Origin: Eutypa lata | Taxonomy: Eukaryota; Ascomycota; Sordariomycetes; Xylariales; Diatrypaceae | NCBI GenBank assembly: GCA_022661535.1 | Contig: JAKULF010000022.1 | Coordinates: 1 to 64,000, forward strand | Length of the DNA stretch: 64,000 nucleotides | Direction: 5' to 3' | Shown here: positions 1-33,361 of the stretch, piece after piece | Layout: the number at the start of each line of letters is the position of its first letter | Position numbering within the stretch: the first letter of the stretch is position 1 | Notes under the pieces: generated by a model | The model's input: only the letters and a program-made list of their open reading frames with translations | The model's database searches: none | What the model was told of the DNA's origin: nothing | Position numbers and translations under genes: made by a program

Positions 1-22
1 CCTTTTCTGAGCTATAGAATTT

Positions 23-475
23 GTGAAGGATAAAGGAACTAAAGAACCCTTTAACTCTAAACTCGAGATAGCAAAAAAGATAGCAGATTTAGCCTTCTCA
101 CCTCAGTTTAAATTGCTAATTTACTATGGCGGAGATGCAGGTTATCATGTTCACATAGATCGTGTTATTATTGCTCCTCCATTCATTATTAAAAGAAGGA
201 GATAGATTATATTGTAAAGGTTCTATCAAAGGTTGTTCATATAGTTTGTAATGAAATTAATAGCAATAGTTCGGACAAACATGGAGGTTAAAATACTTCT
301 TATCTTACAAATAAACGGTACAATGGTGTTAGAGTTAATAAATTTTCTACGCAAGCAATAGTCCGTGATTTTGTAAGAGCTTTTGATAAACCTTTTAATA
401 ATTATAAGGCTAGCACGCGTACTATAGCACATCGTTAATATCTGAAAGTCTTAAAAATAAAGGTGGTAGTTTTTA
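23..475 (+). pseudogene. decayed unidentified ORF remnant
   Basis: Two open stretches (23-205, and about 311-438 in another frame) keep protein-like composition. They are separated by stops and frame changes. The second part contains the stretch VRDFVRAFDKPFNNYKAS. I do not recognise the family; a plasmid-type polymerase or another mobile ORF is possible but unproven. The piece ends shortly before an atp6 fragment, so it looks like part of a rearranged junction. Confidence 0.3.
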
Positions 476-502
476 TGAGTGGTTTGGTGGTGGGTCAATA
501 TA

Positions 503-541
503 AATAAATTAGTAGGTAATAATTGATCAATAAGTCAAGAA
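503..541 (+). repeat. atp6-derived fragment, copy 1
   Basis: These 39 nt are identical to atp6 positions 50741-50779. They are a displaced piece of atp6 coding sequence with no gene context of its own. Confidence 0.9.
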
Positions 542-710
542 GATTAGATTTTATATTTTAATTAAAATTTGGTATGAATAAAGTAAGGTAAATTAACTAT
601 TAATTATACTATTTTAAGAGTTAATCATACTTATATGCTTTGCCCACGCCTATATTTATTACATTAACCTTTATGGTTAGGGATATGTATTAGTTATTAA
701 CACCTAAATC

Positions 711-806
711 TTTCTTTTTCAATTAAGATGAGGATCCACTTTTTTAACTTTTAGTTTGTTGAATAAGGGAGAAGAATAATAAAATTAAAGCCCTTATATT
801 ATTAAA
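711..806 (+). repeat. dispersed repeat, copy A
   Basis: The block starting with ctttttcaattaagatgag and ending in aaattaaagcccttata recurs at 45944-46018 with small indels. It lies in the spacer before cob. The rest of the spacer 542-1014 is AT-rich and I see no gene in it. Confidence 0.7.
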
Positions 807-853
807 AACAGATACATATTTTATTTAATAATTAATTTAATTCTTGTTTCTTT

Positions 854-891
854 AATAAATTAGTAGATAATAATTGATCAATAAGTCAAGA
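854..891 (+). repeat. atp6-derived fragment, copy 2
   Basis: A second copy of the same atp6 segment, differing by one base (G to A in the middle). Two copies 350 nt apart upstream of cob suggest a recombination hot spot or a tandem duplication after the first insertion. Confidence 0.85.
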
Positions 892-1014
892 CAAGCCTTT
901 TTAACTTTTTTACAGTGCATTATTAATACCTTTCACATTAATTGTATATAATACATATAAGAGCCTTTATTAACTCTAAATTTTACTAACCTAAATTATA
1001 ATAATAATCAAAAC

Positions 1015-4000
1015 ATGAGAATATTAAAAAGTCATCCTTTATTAAGATTAGTTAATTCGTATATTATTGATGCATCAGAACCTAGTAACATTAGCTATTT
1101 ATGAAATTTTGGGTCATTATTAGCTGTTTGTTTAATAATCCAGATAATTACTGGAGTAACATTAGCGATGCACTATAACCCTAGTGTATCAGAAGCATTT
1201 AACTCAGTTGAGCACATCATGAGGGACGTTTCGAATGGTTGGCTTGTTCGTTACTTACATAGTAATACAGCTTCAGCTTTCTTTTTAGTGTACTTACACA
1301 TAGGTAGAGGAATATATTACGGATCTTATAGATATCCAAGAACATTAGTTTGAGCTATAGGTACTGTTATACTTATACTTATGATGGGTACAGCTTTCCT
1401 GGGTTATGTTTATAGCCCGAAATGGTTTAATATAAGTAATAAAGGAAATATAAAGTATAACAAAGTAAATAGTAAAAGATGGTTTAACCAAAGCATGGTA
1501 AAAAGAGGATATTCTACAAATCGTCCTTCAGATAATATTGAAATTTCTGAAAGACTAGAAATAATTCTTCAAGAATTAGGTTTAAACCCGGTATATGTTT
1601 ATGAAAATTTAAATTTAGAAGATACTAGAAAACAAATATTAAACGATACCAGAGGTTTAAGCGGTATATACATGATAGTTAACAAAATAACTAAAGATTA
1701 TTATATAGGTTCTGCGGCAACCAATAGATTTTATGCTAGATTCTGTAACCATGTTATTTATTTCAGAGGTAGTAAAATAGTTAAATTAGCAATTAAAAAA
1801 TATGATTTGAAAAATTTTGCTTTTATTGTATTAGATTTATATCCTAATATTGTTACCAAGGAAAATAACAAAGAATTATTGGATTTAGAAGATAAATATT
1901 TAAAATTGTTAGTGCCTAACTATAATATTTTGACCGAAGCAGGTTATAGTTTTGGCTACAAACACACTGAAATTGATCGTAAAAAGATGAAAGATATTTA
2001 TAGTGATGCTAGACGTGAAATAATAGGTAATATAAACAAAGGTAAAAAGCTTTCTCCTGAAACCATAGAAAAAATGAGAGAAAAGGCTTTAAATAGACCT
2101 CCTATGTTAGATATAACTAAACAAAAGTGTATAGTTAATACAAGACCTGTTGTTTTGTATAACTTGAATGGTACTATTTACGGTGAATATTATACTATTT
2201 TGGATGCAGCTAAATCTATAAACTGTGGAGAAAAAACTATTAGAAGAGCACTAAAAACAGAAAAAGGATTAGTGAAAAGACAATGAATAGTAAAAGATTT
2301 GTCAAATAAATAGTTATCTTATTTCCAATTTTTTGTTATACTTTATTTTTATATTAAATCATAGTCCCGCGAGTAACAATCTTTCTGCAATCTTTATAGA
2401 GAAAAAAAGATTAAAGTGGTATAACCCGACGGGGATATAGAATAGTCTTTAAGATTATTTGGCGATGTTAGTGAAAACGATCAAAGAAGTTTAAACTTTA
2501 AGATCGTCGGTTATATAAATGATCGCGACAGACTGGGTCACTAATGGGTGGCTGAAATGCTGCTTAATGCACAGGCGGAACTTTTGGTTAAATTAATTTA
2601 ATTAATAGAATATACGAATTAAAAGTTATTCTAGCTTATTATCTTTTTAATAAGTAAGTTTGTATGTTTTACCTTATGGTCAAATGTCTTTATGAGGTAA
2701 TAGTTTGCCTCAAATGTATAACTAAAAATTAAAAACTTTATGTTGATTGAAATAATACTATATAAATTGTATCTTAGGGTTTTAAGTTAAAATAATCCAA
2801 GTTATATGATGTAAATTATTTTATACCTAACTCAACTAAAAAATAAGTTCCTCCATAGTTTGTCAATCTTTCCTTAATCCGTCAATCTGTATAAGAAGAT
2901 ATATTGACTAGCATAATCTCATTTCTTCGGAGAGATATATCGCCAATAGGTAGTATCCCTATGTACTCCTAGTTCTTCAAACCCAGCTTTTTTCAGCACC
3001 TTTTGACTTCCAGTGTTTTTCACATGAGCTCTACCCCACAATTGTTCTGTCTTATCCTGGTAATCCATGTCGGGAAGGTTGTCTAATTTAAGATGTGTAG
3101 TCATGCGAGGTAGACTCCACCAAAATGATATGAAGAAGGGCACGAACTCAGAAGCGTACCCTTTACCCCAGTGCTTCTTCTTTAAATAGTAATAGATGGA
3201 TGGCCATCCATTACTATAAATATGCACTCCTACCTCACCGATTAGCTCTCCCTCATTATCGTCTGATTTCTTCAAGAATATTCCTAAGTAGTAATGATTC
3301 GGTCGAAAAGGAGATTCTGGTTGTAGATCTTCGAGGTTTTTTCGAGTTTCACTCTCAGTTTCACTCTTCTTGTCTGGCTTGCCCTCGCCTCCTCTCAAGA
3401 GATGCAGAACTTCGGGATCCTTTCGGAGGGAGTGGTATGCATCGAGGTCCGAAAGAAGAAGTGGTCGAAGGATGAAGTGATAGGTGATAATAGGTTCATG
3501 TAGGTTACCCGCAAGGGGACATGGACGAGTCGTAAGGACCTTATCTTTATAGAAAAGGTCTTTTGTTAATAGCCAATGGAAGAGGTTTTTGTCCAATACA
3601 TTTCGATAGACTTGAAGGTCAAAGCCTGTATTTAACAGTACGTTGTAAGCAATAAAAGTATCGAGTTGGTAAGGAATCCCTGGCCTAGTCCAAGCGTATA
3701 CTAGCTCTTTTGTCTCAGGTATATTCGTACCTTGGAGGTTGGTAGAGTCGGGGCTGGGAACTGCTAGGATATTTACTTTCTCGCGGGGTAGATTCCACCA
3801 AAATTCCATAAAGGTTGTTGTAAACTCAGTTTCGTAGTGTTGGCGCCAGTGTTCTTTTTTGAATATAAACCGAAATTCAGGCCATCCGGTTAGGGTAGAT
3901 GCAAATTTATGTACCCCGCCTTCCCCTATCAACTGGCCCTCGTGTTTGTCTTCCTTCTTAAGGAAGATTCCGAAGTATACGTGCGAACCCTGGTATGGTG

Positions 4001-7000
4001 GTTGTAGACGTTGGAGCTTGTTCTGAGTTTCATTCTTGTTCTGATCGGGCTTGCCTGTGTCTGAAAAAGCCATAGTTTCGGGTTGGCTTCGAAGGGTGTA
4101 GTATGCCTCGAGGTCCGATAGAAAAAGAGGTCGAAGGATAAGACGATCAGAATGAATAGTAGGTAGGTTATTCTCAACCAGAGGAAGCGTGGTCGAGACA
4201 GTAATATGAGTCGGTGTGGTGGTGGTAGCAGCCATTGTGATTGGTTGGATAAGTGCTAAATATGTAAATGCGTATAGAGATTCTGGTGCTGGATTGTAAC
4301 TTTCTAAGTTGATAGAGAACAAGAGAAAAAAAGGGTAAGGAGAAGGTGATTGCTTATCCTTATATACTGTTTTTCTTTGTCAAAGTCACATGTAAATTTT
4401 TATTTGATTTCTAAGCAGGAGCTGGGATATTAGGAGTTCTCCCAGATTCTACTCATCGAAGGTTTACTATGACTTATTGTGGATCCGCATAATTTCAGTG
4501 ATCATCATGTGAAAAGGCCAGATGATCAAAGATAAAACAAAAGATAAGGAGAGAACAGGTATGATTGGATAGTTTACATTGGAGGGCGGGATTTCCGCAG
4601 TCTGACTCATGCTAAGGAGGATGAGGTGTCATGGTGGCGAGCTTGCTTATCCACATTTTCCGAATTAAGATTAGATATTTATGCGATCTGACTCATGGTT
4701 TACTGAAGATGATGTGTAATGGCGACTCAAGGGAATGGAGATTACGCGTCATGTGGCGAGGACGGAAGTTCTGCTTACCCCCTGCAAGATTGATGCCACA
4801 GTTAGGTCTTGATTTCGTATTACTCCTGCGTAGCCTGGGTGTGGCAAAATGCCGAGAAAGATTTTCATTGAGTCAGAAGACTGAAAAAATCTTGCCAGAT
4901 GTAGATCATAGATAAGAAAACCTGTTTTCTTTGGCTCTACAAGCTTACCTCTGTGACAAGCTTACGTCTGCTTTTTATTTCTAAGCAACCCATCGGTCTC
5001 AAAAATAAAACAAGAGATAAGGAGATAATGGATATGATTGGGTAAAAGATTGAGGGATTTATGCAGGTGTAGCACCAAAACTGATCTTTCGTATATGTTT
5101 TGTCAATATGGTATGACTCATGACTAGTGCCAAGGTGGCAACCCTAATGATGTGAATCACCGGAGCATATGTTCCAATGCGACTTTGCTGGGAAAACGGT
5201 AAGCTTTGATTTCTAAGCAAGAGACAAGGATGAAGAAGTAGAAGAGATCTGTTAGTGGTTCAAATATTGAGGGATTTATGCGCGATGACTCATAGATCGA
5301 TCAATAATGATGCGTGATGGGTAGGTTACGCCATGTGATTTGATTACGCTTATCTATTGGCCATAGTCTAGGATAAGAAAATCTTGACAAATGCAGATCT
5401 TGGATTAGAATATGTAATAGGATAAGATAAGAATTTATCATCCCATCCTAATCGTTTAAGTTGAAATTTACCTATCCTCAATTTCTATTTAAGCTAGATC
5501 CTTTCCCTTTACTTGTTTCAAGAGTACCAGACCTATATACAATAAGTTCTCTTTTTACCAAGTCATCTTTTTTACTCATTGTATTTATCATGGATCTTCC
5601 TTATTTTCCAGCACGTACCTATCGTTATGGTTAAATACATACTCAGGATCTTTTTGTCGAGAACTCATCTCAAAGGATGGACGGTCTACCTACTATGACT
5701 TCATCTCAGAATAATGAGATGAAGTCAGAATATGAATCGACTCTCTCTGTTACAGGCTCGAATTCTCGTACAGAGATTCTTCAAGGTCCAGACTCCAACT
5801 TGCACCTTGAAGAGATCCATGATGTATCTGAGTCACCAAAGACTGTGTTTGACGGTCTTCCTTGTGACACCAAGCTTTCGAGTTCTGAGAGAATGGATGA
5901 TCTCCCCGACTATGAATCCTCTCAAACTCTTTATTCTGAACCGTCCGTGATATTAATTTCGGACGATTCTTATTCAAAGACCTTACCAAGAAAGGGTACC
6001 CCTTTTCCTGTTACCACTACCGACATCTCTGATCCAGGATCAGAAAGGACAAAATGCTACACGAAGGGCACAAGCTCTTCTTCGATATTTACGGGTTAGT
6101 TGTTCCAGGGTGTTCTCCTTAATTTAACTAACTTCTTGCTAGCGAAACCTCATCTTCATCATGATGGCTATTCTTGGCGTTATGGACCGACTCATCCTAG
6201 TAAGGAATGGGTTAGAAAGTATTGCAAGCAACATGGTCTAATACCTTCTTCCTTGCCTCGAACGACCTCTTCAAAGGTGGACATTGTAAAAAAACGGCCT
6301 ACTTCGAAAACCCTCCTTCAAAAGTTGAAGGAGGTTGTTAGACAACACTTGGAAGAGGAGGATGACTTTGGTGTGAAAGTTAGTGCAGGGTATTCATCTT
6401 GGAGGGAGTCAAAGATATCGGATCTGACGATGGAAAAGAAAGAAAAAGCTATAGAGTTCAGTCTTGATTTTAAGTTTATTAGTTTTACATAGTTGCATAA
6501 TTGAGTATCCATCTATAGGGTTCTACGAAGAGAGGCAATATTTACTTAAATTCTCCTTTTTCAAAATTATGCAGCAATACTAGTGAAAACGGTCAAATAT
6601 ATTTGTTTAGTATAAAGACCGTCGGTATAGTATAATATCGCTACAGACTGGTCCACTGGTAGGTATCTAAAATGATGCTTAATGTACAGTCGGAGTCTTT
6701 TTTCAACATATCATTAGCTATATTGAGACACAAGGCTTTATACTAAATTAAGATTATTATATTTAAATAAGTATAAAGTACAGGGTTTGCTTGTTTTAAA
6801 CATGAAAAGCTAAATTCCATAGCTAGAATGAGCAAATTAAAGACTTGGCTACAGTTTAACCGCGAAGTAATAGCTGTAGCAAAATACCACTAATTGCTGG
6901 AAACTCTTCTATTCAGATGACAATCAGCAGGGAAATTAACATATTATGTTAAAACCTTCAGAGACTATACGTGGTACATTTAACTTTTTATATAGTAATA

Positions 7001-9385
7001 TTTTTATTATATAGATTAAGAAAATGAAGATATAGTCCAAACCATTAAATAAATTTAATGAAAGGAGAGTCGCGCCTCCTTACTTTTTTAATAACAGTAA
7101 ATGTTTCAGTATATTCGCAAACATAAACCTTATTTAAGGTTAATAAATTGTTTATACTGGGTTGTTACAAACAAAGGTTTAATGTATTACTTTTTTAATA
7201 TCACCAATTTTAGTATATTATTTTCAAATTTATTTAGATTTATACTATTACTTTGTATTTACCTTTTTTAAGTCTAAGGTCAAAGACAATAGAGAAACTA
7301 ATGAGATTAATGTTTTATTAACTGGTGTCCATAAAGAATTACCCGATTCATCTTTAAATACTAATTTTATAGAATGATTCGTAGGCCTTTGTGAAGCAGA
7401 GTCTAATTTTTTAATTAGAACAAGAAAAAACGCAAAAGAGGAAGTTTCGGGTTTTGAGTTTGTATTTAGAATTACTTTACATCAAGAGGATAGAAAAGTT
7501 TTAGAATACATAAAAAACACATTAAGATGTGGTAGATTAAACACTGAGAGAGATGTTTTAATATTTTCAATATCTCAATTAAATGATATTGAGACGGTCT
7601 TAATACCTATATTAGATAAATTTACATTAAACACTACCAAGTACTTGGATTATCTTTATTTTAAAAAAGCATTTTGTATGTTTAGAAATCGTAAATCTAG
7701 TGAATTAACTTTACAAGAAATTAATTTAAATATTATAAAATTAAAAGAAGGTATGAATAGTAAAAGAGTAAACTTTGTTTTACCTGAGGATCATAGTATA
7801 GTAATTACAGGTAATTATCTAGTAGGTTTACTAGAGGGAGATGGATCATTTTACTTAAATAAGCACGATATGACAGCTCGTTTTTCACTTGTTACTACTA
7901 CAGTGAATAGACTAGTTTTAGAAAAAATACGTGAGTTTATTTTAAGTTTATTAGATGAGCATTCTTATATGCTAGGAAGTACAACTAAACTAATTAATAT
8001 TAGTAATAAAAAAATTAAAAGTGGACATAGACCTATCTCTATATTAGAAATCTCTCAAATTGATTTTATTTGCAATGTACTTATTCCTTACTTAGATAGT
8101 ATAGAATTTAAAACTAAAAAATACCAAGATTATCTAGATTTTAAAACAATAGCGTTATTAATCTTAGAAGGTAAGTATTTAACTAATAAAGGTAAAGAAT
8201 TAATAATTAGATTAGGTGACAGTATGAATAATAATAGACTATCTACTAATCCTAACCCTATTATATTAGATGATACTACTAAATCAGAATTAAAAATTTT
8301 AGTAAAATCGGATCCTTTAATAAACATAGATTCTGAAGGTAGAGCTATGATAATATCTGAAAAAAAATATATAAGATCTACCTATATTATAAAAGTTTAC
8401 CTTCTAAATGGTTCTGTTAATTATTTTACAAGTGGAATTTCATGCGCTAAATTTCTACATGTAAGTAATGATTCTATAACAAAAAGATTAAACGATGGTA
8501 AACCAGTAAAAAATAAGGAAGGTTTAATTGTTGCTCAGTGTATAAAAAGAATAAAAGTCTACTCTTCTTTAAAATAATGATACAAATTCTTAACTCAAAT
8601 TTTTCTCAACCACGTCGTAAAACAACCACTTAATTATAATTGGTTATATTAGTATTACTAACCTTATAAGTGCTATTCCATGAATTGGACAAGATATTGT
8701 TGAGTTCATTTGAGGAGGTTTCTCTGTTAATAACGCAACTTTAAATAGATTCTTTGCATTACACTTTGTATTACCATTTGTTTTAGCTGCATTAGCATTA
8801 ATGCACTTAATAGCACTTCATGATACAGCAGGGTCAAGTAACCCTTTAGGTGTATCAGGTAATTATGACAGATTACCTTTTGCTCCTTATTTCTTATTTA
8901 AAGATTTAATAACAATCTTTATGTTTATATTTGTTTTAAGTCTATTTGTGTTCTTTATGCCTAATTACCTGGGTGATTCAGAGAACTACATTATGGCTAA
9001 TCCAATGCAGACACCGCCTGCTATTGTACCTGAATGATACCTTCTTCCATTCTACGCCATATTAAGATCTATTCCTAATAAATTATTAGGGGTTATTGCA
9101 ATGTTTAGTGCAATATTAGCTATAATGTTATTACCTATTACAGATTTAGGTAGATCTAAAGGTTTACAATTTAGACCTTTAAGCAAGATAGCTTTCTTTA
9201 TCTTTGTAGCTAATTTCTTAGTTTTAATGCAATTAGGTGCTAAACATGTAGAATCTCCATTTATAGAATTTGGACAAATAAGTACAGTATTATATTTTGG
9301 ACATTTTGTATTTATAGTTCCTTTTGTAAGTCTAATAGAAAATACTTTAATAGATATTAGTTTTAGTCATAACTATAAAAAATAA
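1015..9385 (+). CDS. cob: cytochrome b, 4 exons, 3 group I introns
   Basis: Apocytochrome b, the quinol-oxidising, heme-carrying membrane subunit of respiratory complex III. Exons by protein continuity: 1015-1410, 2669-2698, 6848-6855 and 8653-9385; together 388 codons plus TAA, the usual fungal length. The start ATG gives [14 protein letters not shown]. Exon 1 holds the first heme-ligand helix region, exon 2 only [10 protein letters not shown], exon 3 only eight bases (Ala-Thr and part of Val), and exon 4 the rest, including the PEWY motif. TGA encodes Trp (for example in LISAIPW). The exon 1/2 boundary could shift by about two bases. Confidence 0.95.
1411..2313 (+). CDS. GIY-YIG homing endonuclease in cob intron 1
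   Basis: The reading frame continues directly from cob exon 1, so the protein is probably made as a fusion and then processed. The GIY-YIG core is visible (GIYMIVN, then YYIGSA with a downstream Arg). A NUMOD3-like segment ([12 protein letters not shown]) follows, then a C-terminal helix-turn-helix of NUMOD1/IENR1 type ([16 protein letters not shown]). Two TGA codons are read as Trp near the end. The group I ribozyme core follows at about 2465-2585, and the intron ends near 2668. It nicks intron-less cob alleles to spread the intron (family knowledge). Confidence 0.88.
2919..4235 (-). CDS. tandem-domain GNAT N-acetyltransferase, nuclear-type
   Basis: An intact 438-aa frame starting at [10 protein letters not shown]. 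Two GNAT (RimJ/RimL, Acetyltransf_3-like) domains lie in tandem. Both open with the family's typical start ([20 protein letters not shown] near residue 30; [17 protein letters not shown] near 255). The second domain keeps an acetyl-CoA-binding loop ([10 protein letters not shown]); in the first the matching loop reads [10 protein letters not shown] and has lost its glycines, so only the C-terminal domain may bind the cofactor. Trp is TGG throughout and the stop is TGA, as in nuclear genes; read with the mitochondrial code it would run 19 codons further, to TAA. An upstream in-frame TTG extends the frame to 4322 but is unlikely to be the start. Substrate unknown. It is probably not translated in mitochondria and is likely of nuclear origin (inference). 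Confidence 0.8.
   Translation of the reverse strand: MAATTTTPTHITVSTTLPLVENNLPTIHSDRLILRPLFLSDLEAYYTLRSQPETMAFSDTGKPDQNKNETQNKLQRLQPPYQGSHVYFGIFLKKEDKHEGQLIGEGGVHKFASTLTGWPEFRFIFKKEHWRQHYETEFTTTFMEFWWNLPREKVNILAVPSPDSTNLQGTNIPETKELVYAWTRPGIPYQLDTFIAYNVLLNTGFDLQVYRNVLDKNLFHWLLTKDLFYKDKVLTTRPCPLAGNLHEPIITYHFILRPLLLSDLDAYHSLRKDPEVLHLLRGGEGKPDKKSETESETRKNLEDLQPESPFRPNHYYLGIFLKKSDDNEGELIGEVGVHIYSNGWPSIYYYLKKKHWGKGYASEFVPFFISFWWSLPRMTTHLKLDNLPDMDYQDKTEQLWGRAHVKNTGSQKVLKKAGFEELGVHRDTTYWRYISPKK
4323..5676. other. nuclear-like spacer with degenerate repeats
   Basis: No convincing gene. The stretch has mixed base composition and recurring short modules: atttctaagca at about 4407, 4976 and 5209, and gactcatg or a close variant at about 4603, 4688, 5115 and 5284. 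This suggests a degenerate tandem-repeat promoter or intergenic region brought along with the GNAT gene. Pyrimidine-rich stretches before 5590 resemble fungal nuclear promoters. Confidence 0.45.
5677..6492 (+). pseudogene. unidentified nuclear-like ORF broken by one TAG
   Basis: Two open stretches (5677-6099 and 6100-6492) are in the same frame and separated by a single TAG. The first 140 residues are Ser/Thr/Asp-rich and low-complexity. The second part contains [20 protein letters not shown] and ends in a basic, helical tail. Codon use matches the neighbouring GNAT gene rather than mitochondrial ORFs. I do not recognise the family. It could be a nuclear gene that has begun to decay, or an exon pair with an unrecognised splice site. 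Confidence 0.4.
7183..8577 (+). CDS. LAGLIDADG endonuclease in cob intron 3
   Basis: Intron 3 spans about 6856-8652, with its group I core (gctggaaactc, aatcagcaggg, gagactatacg, gatatagtccaaa) at 6890-7056. The ORF behind it has two LAGLIDADG motifs ([25 protein letters not shown]) and a C-terminal module like those in the other WFRG-type endonucleases here ([16 protein letters not shown]). No ATG opens the frame. An ATG at 7182 in another frame joins it only across a T-run near 7265, so a one-base error or frameshift is likely at the N-terminus. Confidence 0.75.
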
Positions 9386-9621
9386 TCGGTATGGAGATAG
9401 AATAAAAGATTATGCTGCAGGTATTGCCTTTATTCCAGTAATTACTTTTTATTTTTTGGGTATTACGTAAATAAGCCAGCCCTTGATAGTTTGAATGGAT
9501 TATGATAAATAAATGTTTAAAGAAAAATAATTTAATTAGATTTTTTTATATAAACCTAAAAATTATACTAATATTATAAAATAAGTATAAAAAAAAAATA
9601 AAAGAAACCTAAGTTTCTTTT

Positions 9622-9693
9622 AAGATTATGATGTAGTAGGTCTACACTTTGATTGCAGATCTTAAGTACGAGGTTCGATTCCTCCATAATCTT
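9622..9693 (+). tRNA. trnC: tRNA-Cys (GCA)
   Basis: A 72-nt cloverleaf candidate. Acceptor aagatta/taatctt pairs fully; the T loop ttcgatt is closed by a GAGG/CCTC stem; anticodon GCA lies at 9655-9657, the 34th position. The anticodon stem has weak pairs. It sits alone between cob and cox1. Confidence 0.75.
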
Positions 9694-9892
9694 GTTAAAT
9701 ATTCGTATAATTATCTAGCTTCTTTTTTATAACTATAGATTAATGAAATACATTAATTATATACTTTTTTTTAATAAATTTAAATTTATTATATGAAGAA
9801 TGCTTATGCCTGTGTGTATCGTTCAAGATCAGGAGGATAGGCACATACATAGTGATAATGTGACAAATGAAGGTTTGAAATCTTCTATTAGT

Positions 9893-32426
<22,534 letters not shown>

Positions 32427-32430
32427 TAAT

Positions 32431-33093
32431 AAGCTAGATAATAAAAACACAGTTGAATTATTATCAGCTGCATCCTGTGTTTATACTAATCTCCATATTC
32501 CAAGTACTTTAGTTAAAATCCGTCAGGATCTAAAATCCTTAAGTGGAGTATACGCTTTATGGTATTCGGGTTCTGACTCGGTTTATGTTGGTAGTTCAGT
32601 TAATTTAGCTAGCAGAGCTTTAGATCATATTAAAAATCGCCAATCTAATACTTACTTACAAAACGCTATAGCTAAGCATGGTTTAGATAAATTTTCTTTT
32701 TATATCTTGGAGTTGTTACCTGAAGATTGTTCTTCTTATGATGACTTGTTAGATCTAGAGCAAAAGTATCTTGATTTATTTCCTAGTAAATATAATTTTG
32801 AGAAATTTGCTAGAAAATCTAGAGCAGGTACACTAAGTTCAGATGAATCAAGAAAACAGATGAGTGATCTTAAAAAAGCTAGTTATACTGAGGAACGTAA
32901 ACACCAGATTTCCAAACAATTTAGTAAAGAGTTGTTTTTATATGACGCTAGTACTTTAAATTTAATTAAAAAGTATAGTAGGCAAGGAGAAATGATTGAA
33001 GAGTTACAAGTAAGCTTTAAAACTATTATAAAATACAGGGACTCTGGTAAAGTTTTTAGAGGTAAATATTTAGTCTCTTCTAAATTAATGTAA
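32431..33093 (+). CDS. free-standing GIY-YIG gene behind cox1
   Basis: The frame, +1 to cox1, is already open at the cox1 stop and contains GVYALWYSGSDSVYVGSSVN followed by LASRAL, then Glu in DLEQKYLDLFPSKYNF and a NUMOD-like C-terminus. There is no ATG near the start, and no ribozyme core or downstream cox1 exon follows, so this is not a simple intron. It may be an endonuclease gene inserted at the 3' end of cox1, or the remnant of a lost last intron. Confidence 0.7.
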   Translation, partial: KLDNKNTVELLSAASCVYTNLHIPSTLVKIRQDLKSLSGVYALWYSGSDSVYVGSSVNLASRALDHIKNRQSNTYLQNAIAKHGLDKFSFYILELLPEDCSSYDDLLDLEQKYLDLFPSKYNFEKFARKSRAGTLSSDESRKQMSDLKKASYTEERKHQISKQFSKELFLYDASTLNLIKKYSRQGEMIEELQVSFKTIIKYRDSGKVFRGKYLVSSKLM

Positions 33094-33293
33094 GAAAAAT
33101 GGTATCCATCTTTCTTGTTTAATAATTAGGAGTTTTAGTAATTTTCCTTGCCCTGCAATCAATAAAGTTAGCAAATAGAGCTTGCTTTCAATTATTTCTT
33201 GTTTACAGAAAAGTTCTTTTTTACAAAAGTTGCATGAATTAAAAGTTTTATTTACAGATATTCTTTATAAATCAAAACAATAATTCATGTAAA

Positions 33294-33361
33294 TCTCATT
33301 AGCTTAAAGGTAAAGTAGAATAGTCCTAATATTCTGATTTTAGTTCGAATCTAAAATGAGG
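33294..33361 (+). tRNA. trnR: tRNA-Arg (CCU)
   Basis: Cloverleaf with acceptor tctcatt/aatgagg, T arm with ttcgaat loop, and anticodon stem gaata/tattc closing loop gtcctaa, hence anticodon CCT. It is very similar to trnR(UCU) at 34011 and probably arose from it by duplication and anticodon change. Confidence 0.75.

Larger units (their letters stand above)
2699..6847 (+). mobile_element. cob group I intron 2 with large nuclear-like insert
   Basis: The intron proper is short: 5' part about 2699-2880 and 3' part about 6540-6847. A core at 6572-6715 closely matches the cores of cob intron 1 and cox1 intron 7 (gaccgtcggt, acagactggt, cttaatgtacagtcgg). Between them sits about 3.6 kb with clearly higher GC and a different codon style, containing a reverse-strand acetyltransferase gene and a second ORF. 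No homing endonuclease is seen in this intron. Confidence 0.75.

Noticed and set aside
3200..3475. + strand ORF of 91 codons
   Set aside because: Shadow of the reverse-strand GNAT gene; no family signal.
4631..4915. + ORF of 94 codons in the nuclear-like spacer
   Set aside because: No motif; spans the repeat modules; composition not protein-like.
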